DNA of 64,000 bases from Chrysopilus asiliformis (GCA_964034945.1 OZ035961.1:22249661-22313660); one strand, 5' to 3'. Counted from the stretch's first letter, positions 1 through 13,260 are shown. Program-made: numbers and translations. Notes: generated by a model from the sequence alone, not told the origin.

Positions 1-2172
1 ATTTTAGTTCAGCTATTAAAATATTTTCCGCGATTTCCTATAGGTAAAATTACGCTAAGAAAATCTCTTGTTACTTTTTTTTAAAATATATATATTTATT
101 TCTATTAAGAGCTCACTGCGCGACGAATCGCATATTTTTCGAAATTTTTTAAATTCTTTCTTTCAGTTTTTGACTTCTTTTCTAAATTAGTTAACGTGAC
201 AAATAAGCATTGAAATCATCTCTTGAAATCTACAATTTTTCTCATTGGTTAATTTGAAACTAGGAGCACTGTCTTCGAATGAAATTCAAATTTCTACCCT
301 GAGGAAATTTGAAACGAGAAACTTTGAGTATAAATCATCTTTTTTCATAATAAGGAAACAAGCAAAAGTGACTAATTCAAGTTATTTTATTGAAATCAAG
401 TCATCCTTAATGAGAGAGCGACTTCTTTAGCAGCCTTGATGATAAGAAATACTCCAAGTGTGTGGGGTAGCAATTGATACTGGATAGGACGCGACTTTCT
501 AGCCAGAGAAATGGAAAAACTTCCTTATAATTTTTTCTCAAGTTTCTTTTTTTTCTCTTTTGAAAAGTATATTAATAAACTTTTGCCCTTAGTATAATTT
601 ATTTCTTTTGACACCCTTTTGTAAACGTATAGATGTAAAATATGTCATCTATATATTTTACATCTATACGTAAGATTATCATCGCTTTTATACTTGTGCA
701 TGGGGATACATATGTACGTGCGTGTAGTAAAAACAGTCTTGTAGGCCATTCAACGTGCCTCGAATGCCTTTTGCAAGCGAGTGGGAGTTTTTTTTTTTTT
801 TGGAAAAGATACCAGGAAAAGTGAAGGAAACAGGGATACGTAGAAAAAAAAAACAAAACTTGAATGGGAGAAATTCGCCTTTTTTCAACAGCATGAAAAG
901 TTTTTATTAAAGTGGGAACAGCGCGCATCGGGGAAAAAACCTCACTTTGATCTTTTACCATGATGGTACCTTCTTATGTTTTGTTATGTTTCTGTTATGT
1001 TGCGCCGTAACACATTCGATGCTTTTTCGTTCGTTCCTTTCTGAGATCCTTTGGGACTTTGTGCGTAAGTGTGAAATAACAAAAATAAAAAGAAAACTGA
1101 ACTGAAATGGAAATAAAATCAAATAAAAGAAAATGTACACGTTTGATATGAAAAAAGGCGCTAAAAAGAAGGAAAAAGAAAAGCACAAGGACAAATTGTT
1201 TTAAGAGGTCGAATGAGTAGCAGCAGCATCAACAGCAACAACAACTAGATTACAACCCAGTATTTTTCGGGACGTGAAAACCGAGGGAATGGACAAACGG
1301 ATCGAGTTGGTTTTCGTATTTTAGTTCTAATGCTGCGTATTTTTGTTTTTGCGGTAACATGGATTGTGGTGGCTACGATGGTAGTGGTAGAAAGGACGAG
1401 GCTTTTGATATTCTTTGCGGGTCGTCAACTCTTTTGACTCATGGCGGATTATTGGGGAGTCACATGGTGGAAAAAAACTCGACAAAAATAGATGGAAAGC
1501 CCCAAAAAATTTCATCAATAAAGGAAAAAAGAAAGATCGAAATTGAGCAGCATTAAGTTTTTTTCATTCGTCCTTTTATTTGATTTTTCTATTTATAAAG
1601 AATTTTACATTTTCTTGGATTTTTCACTTTTGTAGTGAATAAAAGAAAATGAAAATGTTCACTTTTGTTTCATGGCAATTATCGAATTAAATTTTCAATT
1701 TGAACTGCTTGAAAGGTCTTTTCAAACGAAAAATTTACAATTTCTCTTATTTCGGTTGGTTGTAAAGAAAAAATTGTTTTTATTTTTTCTAAAATGTTGG
1801 GACAAAAAAGTAAGGCCCTCTTGCAATATATCTTAAAGAACTTTAAGTGTGTAAAATATCAAATAGGAAGCTTCCGCAGACCTTGTTTGCTTGTTTAGCG
1901 TTTTTTGATGGTTTCTCTTTATAAATATCTGATATGAGCACATGACTTTTTTTATGAAAAATCCATGTCTCTGCGCAATTTTTATCCAACGAATAAAACA
2001 TAAGTTTATTTGGCCTGCAAACGAAAAAGGAAATGGGCAAACTGCGCAATACATTGTAAACCCTTTAAAGGTATCAGAATTTGAAATATGTTTTAAAATT
2101 TTTTTATACATCAAAATGATAAAAAATCCTTCGGCGGGGGAAGTGTCAGGATTGGGAAATCATTACCGATCA
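1..2172. other. AT-rich single-copy DNA, no recognised gene
   Basis: I see homopolymer runs (poly-T near 787, poly-A near 845) and a short CAGCAG/CAACAA-rich patch at about 1210-1245. The short reading frames here resemble no known family, several begin with TTG, and none has a splice-site context. The only structured feature is the hairpin at 626-670. Confidence 0.5.
626..670. repeat. perfect 18 bp inverted repeat (hairpin)
   Basis: Positions 626-643 (CGTATAGATGTAAAATAT) and 653-670 are exact reverse complements around a 9 nt loop. No target duplication or larger element is visible, so this may be a cruciform-forming palindrome or a remnant of a short hairpin element. Confidence 0.8.
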
Positions 2173-2176
2173 TTAA

Positions 2177-2436
2177 CACGTTGGCTACCAGCCAAAAAAA
2201 ACGCTTACTCCGCTAGTATACACTGGGAAAAAACGCAAAAATCATTTCTGTACTTTGTGAGTCACCAGTGAACACAAGATCAATACAGACAAAAAGAACG
2301 AATCGAATAAAATATAGCGGACAAAAAAAACCCCCTTTGTACCGCACGAGCGACTGCACTCAACCATGGAACTTGAAAAACTGACGGTAATGACAATAGT
2401 GTGTGTACACCGGTGACTCACATGGTAGCCAACGTG
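2177..2436. mobile_element. TTAA-flanked MITE (piggyBac-like), T1
   Basis: The 260 bp element starts CACGTTGGCTACCA and ends with the reverse complement TGGTAGCCAACGTG. It is flanked by TTAA at 2173-2176 and 2437-2440. TTAA duplication is the hallmark of piggyBac (also Kolobok) elements. The interior holds further inverted pieces, including GTGAGTCACC near 2257 and GGTGACTCAC near 2412. No transposase is encoded, so it is non-autonomous. The CACGTT start resembles those of T5 and T6. Confidence 0.85.
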
Positions 2437-2440
2437 TTAA

Positions 2441-5400
2441 AAACCTTTTTTCTCAGACCGAATAGTAGAAGACGTTAGGGACCCCGATATTGCAAGCAGA
2501 TCAATTTCTTCCCCATCTCCTGCCTCCTGTTCCCTTTCATCACCTTTACCATCCTAAAGACAAAATATATTTTTGGATTCTTAAAAATTAAAACAATTCT
2601 TAAATATTTTTTTGGCTAACGAAAATTAAAAGATTTCAAGACTCCTACTTTGCGTTGCGGGCAGACGGCATTTTTCAATAGTCCTATTTTAGAGGCTAGT
2701 AGTCTACGATCCAATTTCCCGAGAATTGGTTTAGAATTTTTTTAAAGAACCGTAGAACAAAAAAAATATTTTTCTGTAAGTCCGTTCCAATGGTTACATG
2801 GTTACATGGTACTAAAATGGTAAGTAGAGTTTTTGAAAAATTGAAAACAATTATGGCAGGAGTAAGTAAGCAAGTAATAAGTATAAGGAGTTAACAATTT
2901 AGCATCATGCTATTCACTCGCTTCCGAAGTATAAAATTTGCTGATTTTTGTTCAGAACAATTGGAGAATTTGCACCAAAAAAGTGAAGCATAAGAATATT
3001 CTAATTTTTATGTATACGGCCCATCATTACTACAATTTAGTATTTATAAAACGCTTAATAATTTAAAGAAAAAAATTGTTAAGTAATTTTAAGAATTAAA
3101 GAATTAATTTGTTAGTTAAAAAAGAACTTTTAAATGACAATAAATTCATATTTTTCTTAAGTAATTTTCCTCTCTACTTGTCATAGTTCTTGACAAAATA
3201 GTTTCTGCGAAAACGGTTGCGCAATAGTTATTTTACAACGATAGCCATAAGTGGCCAAAAACGGTACCATAAATGGTCCACCAATGTTGTTGTAACGTCG
3301 CAGGAACCATCATGTAACCAGTATGTAAACATTTTTGGTTACTGGTGTTGTAAAGTAAAAACGAAAAAAATCGACATGAGAAATTCAAAATCTTTCATTC
3401 CAACAAAAATATAAAAAAAAAAGTTTAGTAAAAAGACATCTCATAACTTAAAAAAAGCCCTTGGCCGTAAAATTTCATAAAATACGTTATCTAATTTTAC
3501 AGAAAAAAGACCTCAAATTTCTTTTAGACATCTGGAATGGCATATATCTAATGCTTATATTTTGTCTTTCCTAACATAAATAGGGTTAGTTAGTGTACCA
3601 TGGTTTATGTTTTACTCCCTACCGCCAGCTCTACGATGCGCTTAAAATGTCCTTGTTTTGTTTTTAACAAGGATGGGTTGAAGGATTGCGCGTCGGTAGA
3701 TATTTGGCTTGGTTCTCAGGTTATAGTTAGTTACTTGGTAGTTGCCGGATTGTTGATCCTATTTTGAGAGGGTGGTTTTTTATTATTATTCTTTTTTATG
3801 CTGTTGTGAGCTTTTTTGTGTGCTGTGTCACTTAATCTTTTCAGGCATCAAACGCTATATCTGCGTGATAATCAGACACTTTTTTGAGAAGCATAAAAAA
3901 TGATAGGATGTCAACGCCCGGTTTTGTGATTCACTTCATTCAATTTTCTATTCTTTGCGTTATTATTTATTATTATTTTTTTTTTGGTGGTATTCTACCA
4001 TGTTGTCACATTAATTTATGTCACTTACACTTACTTTTAAGAATTATGCATTCAATTTATTTCACATATTTTCACCATTTTATATTCGTTGTGTTATGAA
4101 CAAAATGTTTTCACAACTTACATACAAAATATAAAAGATTTTCATTTATTTTATTATTAATTTATTCTTAATGAAAATTACTCAATGTTGAATAATTTCG
4201 CTCACAAGTTATTACACATGGATAATGGCCAAAAAATTCGTTGCATTTTAAATTCCAACATTTCGCTGTTGACACGATTTGAGGCGAGGAATATCTTTAA
4301 GAACAAACTGTGAATTATGAATATTACTTATTAACACTATGTACACCTTTATGATAAATTCAACGTGAATGTATTTAATGTATTATATCTGTGGCTGTTT
4401 CTATTGTTAATGTGAATTACCATCTATGAATATTTAATTATGTAATTAAGAGTGACATCAAACTTGGGTCTTTTGTCGCTGTCATCGTTCGACCGTCATT
4501 TAGGGTGTTTCACGTTCATTTTATTTTGTAGGTGCGACTTAATTTCGGGATTTCGCGTACCCGCTGCCGACCATTGTTTATTAAAAGGTAGATTGCGCGC
4601 AAAAGAATGTCGTCCGACCGAAACTTACCGACAGAATGGAATCAGTTTTGATTCTTAGATTATGCTGCCAGGTAAACGGATGTAGGTGTAGGTTAGAGGT
4701 GTTCAGCAGCCCAACTCTATATCGTACTTGGAAACGTACTGTCGAACCATCAACAACTAAGAAGCATAACCGGCGCGACAAAACGCGATGTTTTCATAAT
4801 TATGTTGCGGGTTATGTTATGCATAACTAAGTCCCCGTCATACTGAACAAATGCGAGGATAATACACATAGAATAACCACCTCAAGCCGTGTACAATTTG
4901 CAATATATATATATATATATATTTTTTTTTACAGCGGTACTAATTCAAGGGCGCGTAGCCTCTCCATCAATTGAAATGTTGAGAAAATCACCCACGGTCT
5001 CGCATATTAATGAACCGCCTCCTCGAAAACACCATAGACTACAATGATGGGCGTACTGTTATTAATTTCTTTAAAGTAATTTTTTTTTGGGTTCCAAAAA
5101 TTCAAAAGAATTTTCAGTTGGTGTAGATATTATACGCTACCCACCAACAAAATCAATCCCGGCCAAAAATAAATTGTTCGTGGAAACTCTTTTAATTTCA
5201 CGATAAATTTAATTCCACTTCAACAACTGGACTGAAGGAATTTCAAATCAAAGATCCTTAGAGGCAGAGAATTCCATCGATAACACACGACCGTAAAAAG
5301 GTTACCAGGGCGTGTACATACACAACACAATTGTCCTGTTTTTCTCCAGGAGTTGAAGACTTTCTTATTTTCCTTACAGCGAATATCCTTATGATATGAA

Positions 5401-5530
5401 CATACTATGATTGCTTAATGATATGCAATAAATGTTAGTGAATATCCCTGATAAACTGATGTAAATCGTTAAATTTCCTTAAAAACCCGGATGTGTTTTA
5501 AAAATTTAGGCGAAAATACATCAGTGGTCA
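2441..5530. other. AT-rich DNA without recognised genes
   Basis: Nothing here is recognisable as coding. Noted: a short direct duplication of GGTTACAT near 2794-2808, a weak inverted repeat around 3230-3360 (TTACAACGATAGCC against the TTACTGGTGTTGTAAAG side), and low-complexity T-rich stretches near 3960-4000. Confidence 0.45.
4903..4922. repeat. (AT)n microsatellite
   Basis: About ten AT units, followed directly by a T-run. An ordinary simple repeat. Confidence 0.9.
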
Positions 5531-5845
5531 CTAATAAACTAAAATTATTTTATGAATGGGAGATATGTCGAACGAACTAAATGAAATACCGACAAACACT
5601 GAGTAAAACACAAAACGAAACATTTTCCATTGCGATGGGAAAATGCTTTCCAATTTCATTCCGATGGTGAAACGGCGCACAATCGCTCCTATACTTTCCA
5701 TGACTTCCATAATTGTCTCACAAACCATATAGAAATATATCACGATAGACGACGCTAAAGGGAAATTGGGAAAATGCGTAAAATCATATGGGGTGTTGCC
5801 ATAGAAATCTGACATCTGTTCGATTTTCCAAAAATTTTTGAGCAT
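5531..5845 (-). other. unrecognised 104-codon ORF with two hydrophobic stretches
   Basis: This ATG-initiated frame encodes two hydrophobic stretches, roughly residues 29-45 (around SSIVIYFYMVCETIM) and 74-92 (around FRFVFYSVFVGISFSS), with a charged stretch between them. It could be a fragment of a membrane protein, but I match it to no family. Membrane-like ORFs also arise by chance in T-rich DNA. No neighbouring exon is identified. Chance ORFs of about 100 codons are expected a few times in 64 kb at this composition. Confidence 0.15.
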
Positions 5846-7423
5846 GATTGATTTTGCATGTCCATAGAGATAATCGTGTATTAAAAGGATATTAAAGAAT
5901 GCCAGTTTTATATAAATCCTTAAAATTTTTTACGGTGTAGCAAAGATCTGGTAAAAAATTCAAAAAATGCGTATCGAAAATGTATAAATTAAGCACAAAA
6001 TAGCCTAATGCTTATTGATTTTTTAAAATTGGTTTTTGGATTAGATTTTTTTAGTATTTTACCTGACACATTAACCACTAAGAGGATATTAGTTCGATTT
6101 CAAATCTCTAAAAGGGGTTTGAGTTGGTTTAGTGTGAGGCTGAGTAAGTATCGAGGTCCAAAAAAGTTTCGGGGTAGAAGGTAATCAAGTCGTGAGCAGG
6201 GATCGGACCACAATTGTAAAAAACCTAATTTGATCTAAAAAAATAAACTATTTGATGTGAAAAATATTGTATTTAGACTACAAGTAACTTGTAGAACTTT
6301 CAATGTAATTTTCAGGTTGTTCTAAAAAACTCCAACTCTGACTCCGACTCTGCAAATGTTTGCAGATTAAATCCGAATCCGTGTAAAAGCCAGCAACTGC
6401 GCGACTCCGCATCCGATTCCACACACCTGGCAATGCTTCTCAAAATGTCCATGAAATAGTTTTTCTCCCAGGTACATACTATCTTGTAAAGGATAATAGC
6501 ATGTAGTTTGTAAACGATATTATTTGCGCAAAACAGCATCTAGAAAGGCTAAGAGCTACGATATGCTAAGCACGTTGCGATGCCGCGTTCCGCGATTTTT
6601 TAAGACTGCCAAACAAATTTAGTCGTTTTTCCTATTAGAAAAGGTTTATATTGGAATATTTTTGTTTCTACGGGTTTAAAAATAGCTTAACGCGGCAATG
6701 TAATATACTTAGTGCAGATTGCCACAGCTCTAAGTTGGAATGCTCAAAAAAGAAGCGGTCTTCCATTTGTGTAGATTTTTTTTAAAATTTTCACTCCTTT
6801 TTGAAAATTTCATTCACTTATATTGAAGCCCACACAAATTGGATTTCTTTCTGGCAACTTCCTACAGAATTTAACGATGAATAATAATATAGTTGGGAAA
6901 TTGGAAAAGCGGGGAAAATTATCTGAGCAATACGATGTACGTATGCATAGCATCACATCCAGCTGTAATTTTACTCACCGGATGAGTTACTTTTCGATTC
7001 GACACGGACTGAACTGAAATTGACTCGGTCGATGGCTGTTTCATTCCGTGAAAAGGTGTTTTTTCCCACAACAAATTCTACTCTTTTCCACCTTACCCTT
7101 GGCTAAGAATCGCACGTGCGCATAAAGTTTTCCAATTTTCCCATTTCATATGTTTTTCCCTTCGATTTATTCCGTTTCGTCATTTACTTTTGATTCTCTC
7201 GTACTTTGGCTAAACTATAATAAAAACATCCAACACCGGCATACGATCACCTTCTGCCCTTTATCTATATGTGAGAAGTTGGAGGATGGTGATATTCTTC
7301 GATTACGAACTTTAACGCCCGTTCGCCCAGTTCATTCGCTTTTGGTTAGAAGGAATTGCCCTTTGGGGTTGGTGATTTTCTAATGCAAGGATTTTCGGTT
7401 CGTCTTCCTGTATATTTTTCGCG
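5846..7423. other. mostly AT-rich DNA, no recognised gene
   Basis: Around 6325-6425 there is a degenerate run of ACTCCGACTC / TCCGAATCC-like words, probably an old dispersed or simple-sequence repeat. The remainder shows no element ends and no coding signal that I can support. Confidence 0.4.
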
Positions 7424-7675
7424 TCACCGCAAGGATAGTAGTGTGCTAAGCCCGCATAGCAAGTTGGAGTATACTACGTGTAGGGGCATATATATATCTT
7501 TACTATATACCCGTATACACATCCAAAGATTGTAACATAGATAGTATGTACCTGTGAGGAAAACTAGCAACTGTAGTGTTAAAGTTGCAGCTGTAAAGGT
7601 TTTCCTGCTGGCAAGTTTCGCATTTCTTTTATATTCTCCTGCAGCCATCATTTTGTTGTTTAATCCAAATTCCAT
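7424..7675 (-). other. coding-like ORF, possible exon (unknown)
   Basis: An 83-codon frame with an ATG start. A second ATG lies in the better context AAAATGATGG and gives MMAAGEYKRNAKLASRK, followed by a hydrophobic stretch (TLTLQLLVFLTG) that could be a signal anchor. The hydrophobic part coincides with TTGCTAGTTTTCCTCACAG on the minus strand, a good splice acceptor, and CACAG|GTACAT could alternatively serve as a donor. It lies downstream of the ORF at 7805-8008 on the same strand in a locally GC-richer island. No family is recognised. Confidence 0.2.
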
Positions 7676-7804
7676 ATAAGTAAACGTGTTTTTTTTTTGA
7701 TTATTTTCTTGTGGCGCTTTATCCTTGTGCTTTGGATTTATTCAGTGTTGGTGGGGCGGCTCGGTACAGGATGGAATTTAGTATCCTACATACTTGACTT
7801 TGTA

Positions 7805-8008
7805 CTAAATTGAATTCTTTTGTTGAATGCAGCCGATCTCGCCCACTCCATACTCGTCCACCTCCTCCCGGTGGTCCTTTTGAATCCCGAAAATGTTGGA
7901 AATTTCTCTTATCCTGTTAAGTCGGGTATGTAAAAACTGACACTCTTGTTGGTGGCGGCGCGGCGATGGAGATACATGCAAACCCCCTGATACTTTAGCT
8001 GAATCCAT
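7805..8008 (-). other. coding-like 67-residue ORF, possible 5' exon (unknown)
   Basis: From the ATG at 8008 (context GAACATGG, acceptable for a eukaryotic start) the frame reads MDSAKVSGGLHVSPSPRR, then a basic/polar region (LHTRLNRIREISNIFGI) and an acidic tail (HREEVDEYGVGE) before a stop. Composition is balanced rather than Phe/Lys/Ile-biased like most ORFs here, and local GC content is higher, both weak signs of coding. The frame extends 6 codons upstream to a GTG, which is unlikely to be used. No strong GTRAGT donor is visible, so it is either a short intronless ORF or chance. Confidence 0.25.
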
Positions 8009-8239
8009 GTTCGTAGTCCTTTTCACATTTCACCAGCAGTGAAATTAAAGTAACCGCATTTCATTTCATCTACCAAGTTGTGTAAGTAAGGATGAAGGAA
8101 TATTTACGGCCAGGATTCGTTGCGTTCCGTTGCGGTAGATACTATACTGTGTTACGTGGGTACAGATCCTTATCCATACCATCTCTCTGTGCCTTGATAT
8201 CTATATCTATACTATACGTAAATATCTGAATAACAACAT

Positions 8240-8908
8240 TCTGTACAGTTGTACAAATATCTGCTGTGTACTTTCTACATAACTACAATATTCACCTGTA
8301 TTAAATGCATATAGAGATGTTTAAGTAAACAAAAACGTAGATACAGATGTAGGTATACGCAATTTTGGTTTTTTTTATAGCTTTGTCTTCATTTTGGGGA
8401 AGAACACCTTTGGGCTATTGATATGGTTATATGGTACTTTAAGGTACTCGAGAAATGAGAATCGAGCAAATATAGTGGTTTATTTGGGCATTTAAGTGAA
8501 ACGTAAACCGGACCTATCCAAAATTCCAGCTATCATTGTGTAATTTATCTGTGCTCTATCGTGGTATACACACAAAATTCTGGTCAATGAGATTTAATAT
8601 TTGATAAAGATATCCCAAACAGTTGGAAATGCGTAAATAATTACCGGCAACGAAAATTGGGAAAAATTTTAATTTGAAATTAAATATCTTCCACTCGACG
8701 GGATCATGTTGTAGGTATATCTGAGTTTTCTGTTAGACCTTTTAAGGGTGACTAAATTACGAAGACTTTTCCATCAACTTATTAAATGTGGCTAAACACA
8801 AAAGCGGGGAAAATAATCCACAAAATTTTTATAATAGTATTGAAAGGATTTTTTTGTTTATTTTTTTAGACTCAGATGTTATTTTGCATTTGTGGCATGT
8901 AAAATGCT
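8240..8908. other. AT-rich spacer
   Basis: No coding frame or element ends found. Confidence 0.4.
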
Positions 8909-9110
8909 CAAGGGCTGTCCATTAAATACGTCACACTTTTAGGGGTGGACCAGGGGCCGGGGAGGCAGGGGGCGGATTTGCGTTAATTTGATGTCGGCGG
9001 TACTAAACTCTATGTAAAAAAAATCGCGAAAAGCGGGACAAATGGGTAGGGATATTCGAAAAAGCACTGTGCCGTAGGGGGAGGGCAAAATCGCCACTAG
9101 TCAGATATAA
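8909..9110. repeat. dispersed repeat family F copy (GGGCTGTCC...TACGTCAC end)
   Basis: One end reads GGGCTGTCCATTAAATACG followed by TCACAC, then a G-rich body. Related words recur near 12045-12090, 17535-17600, 22572-22724, 28735-28870, 30118-30190 and 60495-60610, in both orientations. Repeats ending in GGGCTGTCCATAAAATACGTCA-like sequence are common in arthropod genomes (from memory). The opposite end of this copy is not clear, so the limits are approximate. No coding capacity. Confidence 0.5.
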
Positions 9111-9254
9111 ATTTCAGACAAATTCAAGCCGGTAAATCGCTGAGTTTTTGAGTGGGTAAAATCGTGCCATTGCTTTTCCCCACCCTCATAGAAACAAAAT
9201 GGTTTTTTTAAATGACCTAATTGTTGATTTGCATGATTTTGGGTAAACCATTTT

Positions 9255-9545
9255 CATTATTCATCTGTCTGCTCGTCCGTCCGCCCATCCGTGTGTCGTG
9301 TACACCATAACTTTGAAAGGATTGAGCTAGAGACTTGAAATTTTATATAGTTGCGTTTCTCGTAAATGGCAAGGCTAGTTTCTTGAACGGGCAAAATCGG
9401 ACTATTCCTTTTCTCCGTTCTCATACAAACGAAGCAATTTTTACAATTTTCTCGAAAACGGTGGGTCGTATTGAAAAATGTAAACAGGTAAAATATGTTT
9501 AGAATATGATTTTACATAATTTAACTATACATTAAAATCAAGTTG
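9255..9545 (+). repeat. dispersed repeat family B copy (B1)
   Basis: A (GTCC)-rich segment near 9267-9296 is followed by a TTGAGCTAGAGACTTG core, then ATTTTCTCGAAAACGGTG and AATATGTTTAGAATATGA words. The same order appears in B3 (about 31,670-31,960) and B4 (about 37,205-37,500), and in reverse in B2 (about 16,770-17,310). No ORF. Confidence 0.65.
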
Positions 9546-11360
9546 GACCACTTCTTCCCTTCTCTCCCTTTTTATAAAAATTTTGTCCGCCTTCATAGAG
9601 AGTATTTGACGATTGGCACCTGGCACCTCTTCTTATGTTTTGGTTTTTACCTAAGTCGTGTTTTATTTTCTATATAAATATGGTTTTTTTCAGTATGTTA
9701 TGTTTCAGCCCCCTCCTCCTTTTCCAACCAAGTAAAGTATCTCTAAAACGCCAACACAGGGAGTAGAACTTTTTTTTATTAAAATTTCATTTACCAATGA
9801 TATATCTTTTAAAACTTTCGGCGAAAAGATCATTTCATTACCAAAATTCTTCTTTTCCTTTTAGCATTAAATATATACTTCGAACAAGCATGTAATTTTT
9901 GGGCGTTTCATCCCTGTGACCGATTAATAACATAACGAGATGGAACTCTCATTAAATCCTTTGTAGATTGTACAAAAATATAAACATAAGATAATGGAGT
10001 GAATTTATTAAAATCCAGTATGGAAAAATATGAAAATATTTACTGGGAATATCTTTGCAAATTTTAATAGCAATTTGCCAGCAGTGTTTCGCCCTAATTT
10101 GCATATTTCTTAAATCCCATTTTATCTGACTGGAAAATTTGTATGTATGCCAAAAAAATCTTTTTCACTCATTGTGATTACGTGGAACGAAAAATGTTCC
10201 ACAACAGGATGATTTTTTTTTCTGAGTGAGCTTTTATACATTTATTTGTGATGAGAATCCTTGAGAATCCTTCACCATATCTTATGAATGCCCGTATCTT
10301 AACTTACATACTTTGCTTATCCCATCATAATACTGATGGAAGATAAACGTTTTCGTCCCGGAATCTTTTACAATTTAAGGCACTCTGTATGGAAAATCTT
10401 TTATGGCCATTAAATGTTATAGGAGGAATGTGTGAGCAAGAGAATGATTTTATATATTATAAACCAAATCCAACAAGAATGAGGCGTATTTTCATTATAT
10501 ATATATACCAGAAATACTTTATTTGGTATGAATATATAGTGTAATCCTTTTTCGCTACGTCCTGTTTCTCATCAGCATAAAGCAATAGTACGAGTTATGA
10601 AGATTCAAGTAACATTGATCCGGAGCTAAGCTAACAAATCAAGATGGTAAATATGCAAGTACAACATGCATCATAATCGGTAATGTTTGCCAACATTCTG
10701 TACGAATGAACTGAATTTATTCCGTAATGTATGTGAAGTACACATATTTTCATAGAAAATAGGATAGCATAATGTATACCATAATGAACATTAGCAATCT
10801 ACTATAATTGCATAATTAAAGGTGTATTTGTGTGCTACCTACAAACAACATTGGATAGCGTGCATGCTACCTTCAAGATACATATATAATAATAAGCAGG
10901 ATCGTAATTACAATTTCTGTGATAAATGGCAGCAACATATTTGTATAAATATACAATAGGGACATGATTTGATATGGGGGCTATTATATCAGTGTAATGT
11001 AATTATATTTAATATATGCCAAGGCTAGGACGGCAATTTAAATAAACAATGTTGTTGGGCGTTCCACAAACATTAAGAAATCATTAAATATGTGCTCTGA
11101 TTGAAAGAAAATCCAAGAATTTCAAGAAAAAAAATTCTTTTCTTCAAATTTTTATTCTTTTTTTTTTTAATAAAAACAACGCGCAGTGCCATACCCAAAA
11201 TTTAACGGGATGGAGAGATGATAAAAAAAACCAAATATAAAGAAATGTGTGGCAGGTGGAAATTCTTACCAATCAAGGACCTGGGGCCCTCTCTCTGGGT
11301 GCACCAATGACAATTAGTGTTTTTTACACGTTACAATCTAATGCAATAACATAACATATG
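9546..11360. other. AT-rich DNA, no recognised gene
   Basis: Low GC and many TATA/ATAT words (e.g. 10496-10508). I find no open coding frame, element ends or strong hairpin. Confidence 0.45.
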
Positions 11361-11367
11361 ATATTAA

Positions 11368-11461
11368 CCCATTTTGGCCCAAGTGGTCAACCACTTCAAG
11401 CAACTTTGAGTGTTATTGTGACAACATAGACGTCAAAGTTGTAAGGCTGAGCCAAAATGGG
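11368..11461. mobile_element. very short TTAA-type MITE remnant, T7
   Basis: CCCATTTTGGC at 11368 is matched by GCCAAAATGGG ending at 11461. Left flank is TTAA (11364-11367); right flank is CTAA (11462-11465), one base from TTAA. A second inverted pair inside is CAACTTTGA / GTCAAAGTTG. At 94 bp it is close to a bare pair of ends. Confidence 0.6.
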
Positions 11462-11929
11462 CTAATATGAATACAATATTTTGGCAATAACATCTCAATC
11501 TTACTGTTTGTCTTTTTTCAAATCCATTTTATAATTAAAATTTGCAACAATTTTGTTTCTATTGATATGTCGCTTACCTTTATATACAAACTAGCCGCTT
11601 TTCCGAAAATCGAATCCTAGAAAGAAAATATTTCTATTAAAAAATCGGTTTTTACCATTCATAAAATTATTGGAACGATTTTTTTTTTAAAAGTAGGGCT
11701 ATTCATGAAATCTCGGAAATACCTTGTAAATCGCGTGAATTGTGTATGTTCACCACCTCGTAAATGAACTTTGTATGGAATATCTGTATGGAAATTCTTT
11801 TACGTAACCTGCATAAGTTTATGCAACGATTTTGGTGTGTAAAAAATCCCGGAACCCTCCTTACAACTACTCTCCCCCGCACCCATAATTTTGATTTTTC
11901 CTAAGCCCAAAAAACTATTGAGGAGTTCC

Positions 11930-12095
11930 GAAAGGTATTTTACATATTTTCCGTCCAGAAAATACCAATTTTATAAGGGAAAGAGGGGGGGTTTGCGGTT
12001 GTGTAATGGCAACAAATCGCGGAGAAGCCCGAAGAGGCGGAGTGGGTGACAGGGTCCTGATTAGCGTAACATCATTTATGTATAGCTCCCAGCCT
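11930..12095. repeat. dispersed family F fragment
   Basis: A G-rich body followed by TTAGCGTAACATCATTTATG and TAGCTCCC matches the reverse-oriented end of family F. Boundaries are approximate and there is no ORF. Confidence 0.4.
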
Positions 12096-13260
12096 TTTTA
12101 TATCAAAAAATCCAATTTGAGCAGTGGTAAAAAATTGTAATTATTATTACTATTATTTTTTCCGCAATTCTAACGATTTCTATGCTTGCATTTTTGAAAA
12201 CTTGGATGGAAAGCCTTGAAAAGATCACACTTCCAATTTAATTTCCTGATTAAAATTTCTACTCGTACTGAGTAATCTTTGTCACGTGAAAAACTTTTGC
12301 CATTTAGTTACGCTACAGCAAAATAATAAATTTTGAATGAACTTTAATTTTTTAAAAATCTGTTATGATGTTTCCAAAGGAAATTCACTCTCAACAAAAG
12401 AAAAGCGAACAAAACACGGAAATTGGAGTGCCTGTTGAGAAAAAGAAATTCCTTTAAGCAGATCACGTTCTGCTGACTTTAATATTTTATTACTTCATCT
12501 GGGCTGTGACACAAACGACAAAAATGATGGCATAAACATCATCTATCAAAGAATTTAATGTAATACAGAGAAATACGAAAAATATCGTTCTATTTATTAC
12601 AATTTTCTCCCCCTGTTACACCAATTCATATTAAATGTAAATTAGGTAATATTATTCGAAACAACTTAACTATTAAACTTTTATTGTTTCGAATTATGGC
12701 AAGCAGTAACCAGCAAACAGCACCCCCATGTGAGCTAAGGGTATTGGAAAGCCTCTTTAGATCTAATAAAGCTCCAACGAATTTTCCTTTTTTTTTTGGT
12801 TTTTTCAAACATGCTTGGGCCCTGTGTGAAATTTCCCTGTTTTTTGGCAGAGATTCAACCACATAAGTTTGTATAAGGCATAAATAAAATTTTCTCTGGG
12901 TTATTCGAGGCGGAGTTGCTCATGTGATTTATATATGCTTTTCCCAACAAAATGGGTTGGTTAAGCTTTTATTTCGTTTTATCTTCAACAAAAGGGATAA
13001 AGCGGTTCCCACAGAATTTTCGCTATTTTTTTTATCTATTTAGCGTTGCCTTTAAGTTTACTTTATATAAGAAAAATATCAAACTGAATAGAAAATAATG
13101 TTTGATTACGGATGGGATCGCTAGGATTGCATACAATCGTTCTGGAAAGTTGTAACCACATATTTACTAGCATTTTTTTGGTGTATGGCACGTATCTGCC
13201 AACAAATAAGATACAATTTTAAGATATGTCCCATATACAAAAAATGCTAAAAAAAATCCA
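12096..13260. other. AT-rich DNA without supported genes
   Basis: Overlapping opposite-strand ORFs at about 12626-12866 look like mirror shadows of one mixed-composition patch. Neither resembles a known protein. Confidence 0.4.

Noticed and set aside
642..961. 120- and 60-codon ORFs around 642-961
   Set aside because: Composition is dominated by poly-T/poly-A translation (FFFF, KKKK); the length is expected by chance.
5531..5845. Chemoreceptor or amino-acid transporter fragment
   Set aside because: Hydrophobic pattern only; no signature motif of either family could be identified.
12626..12866. Mirror ORFs on both strands as a gene
   Set aside because: Both frames are open across the same patch, and neither has a domain or convincing composition.
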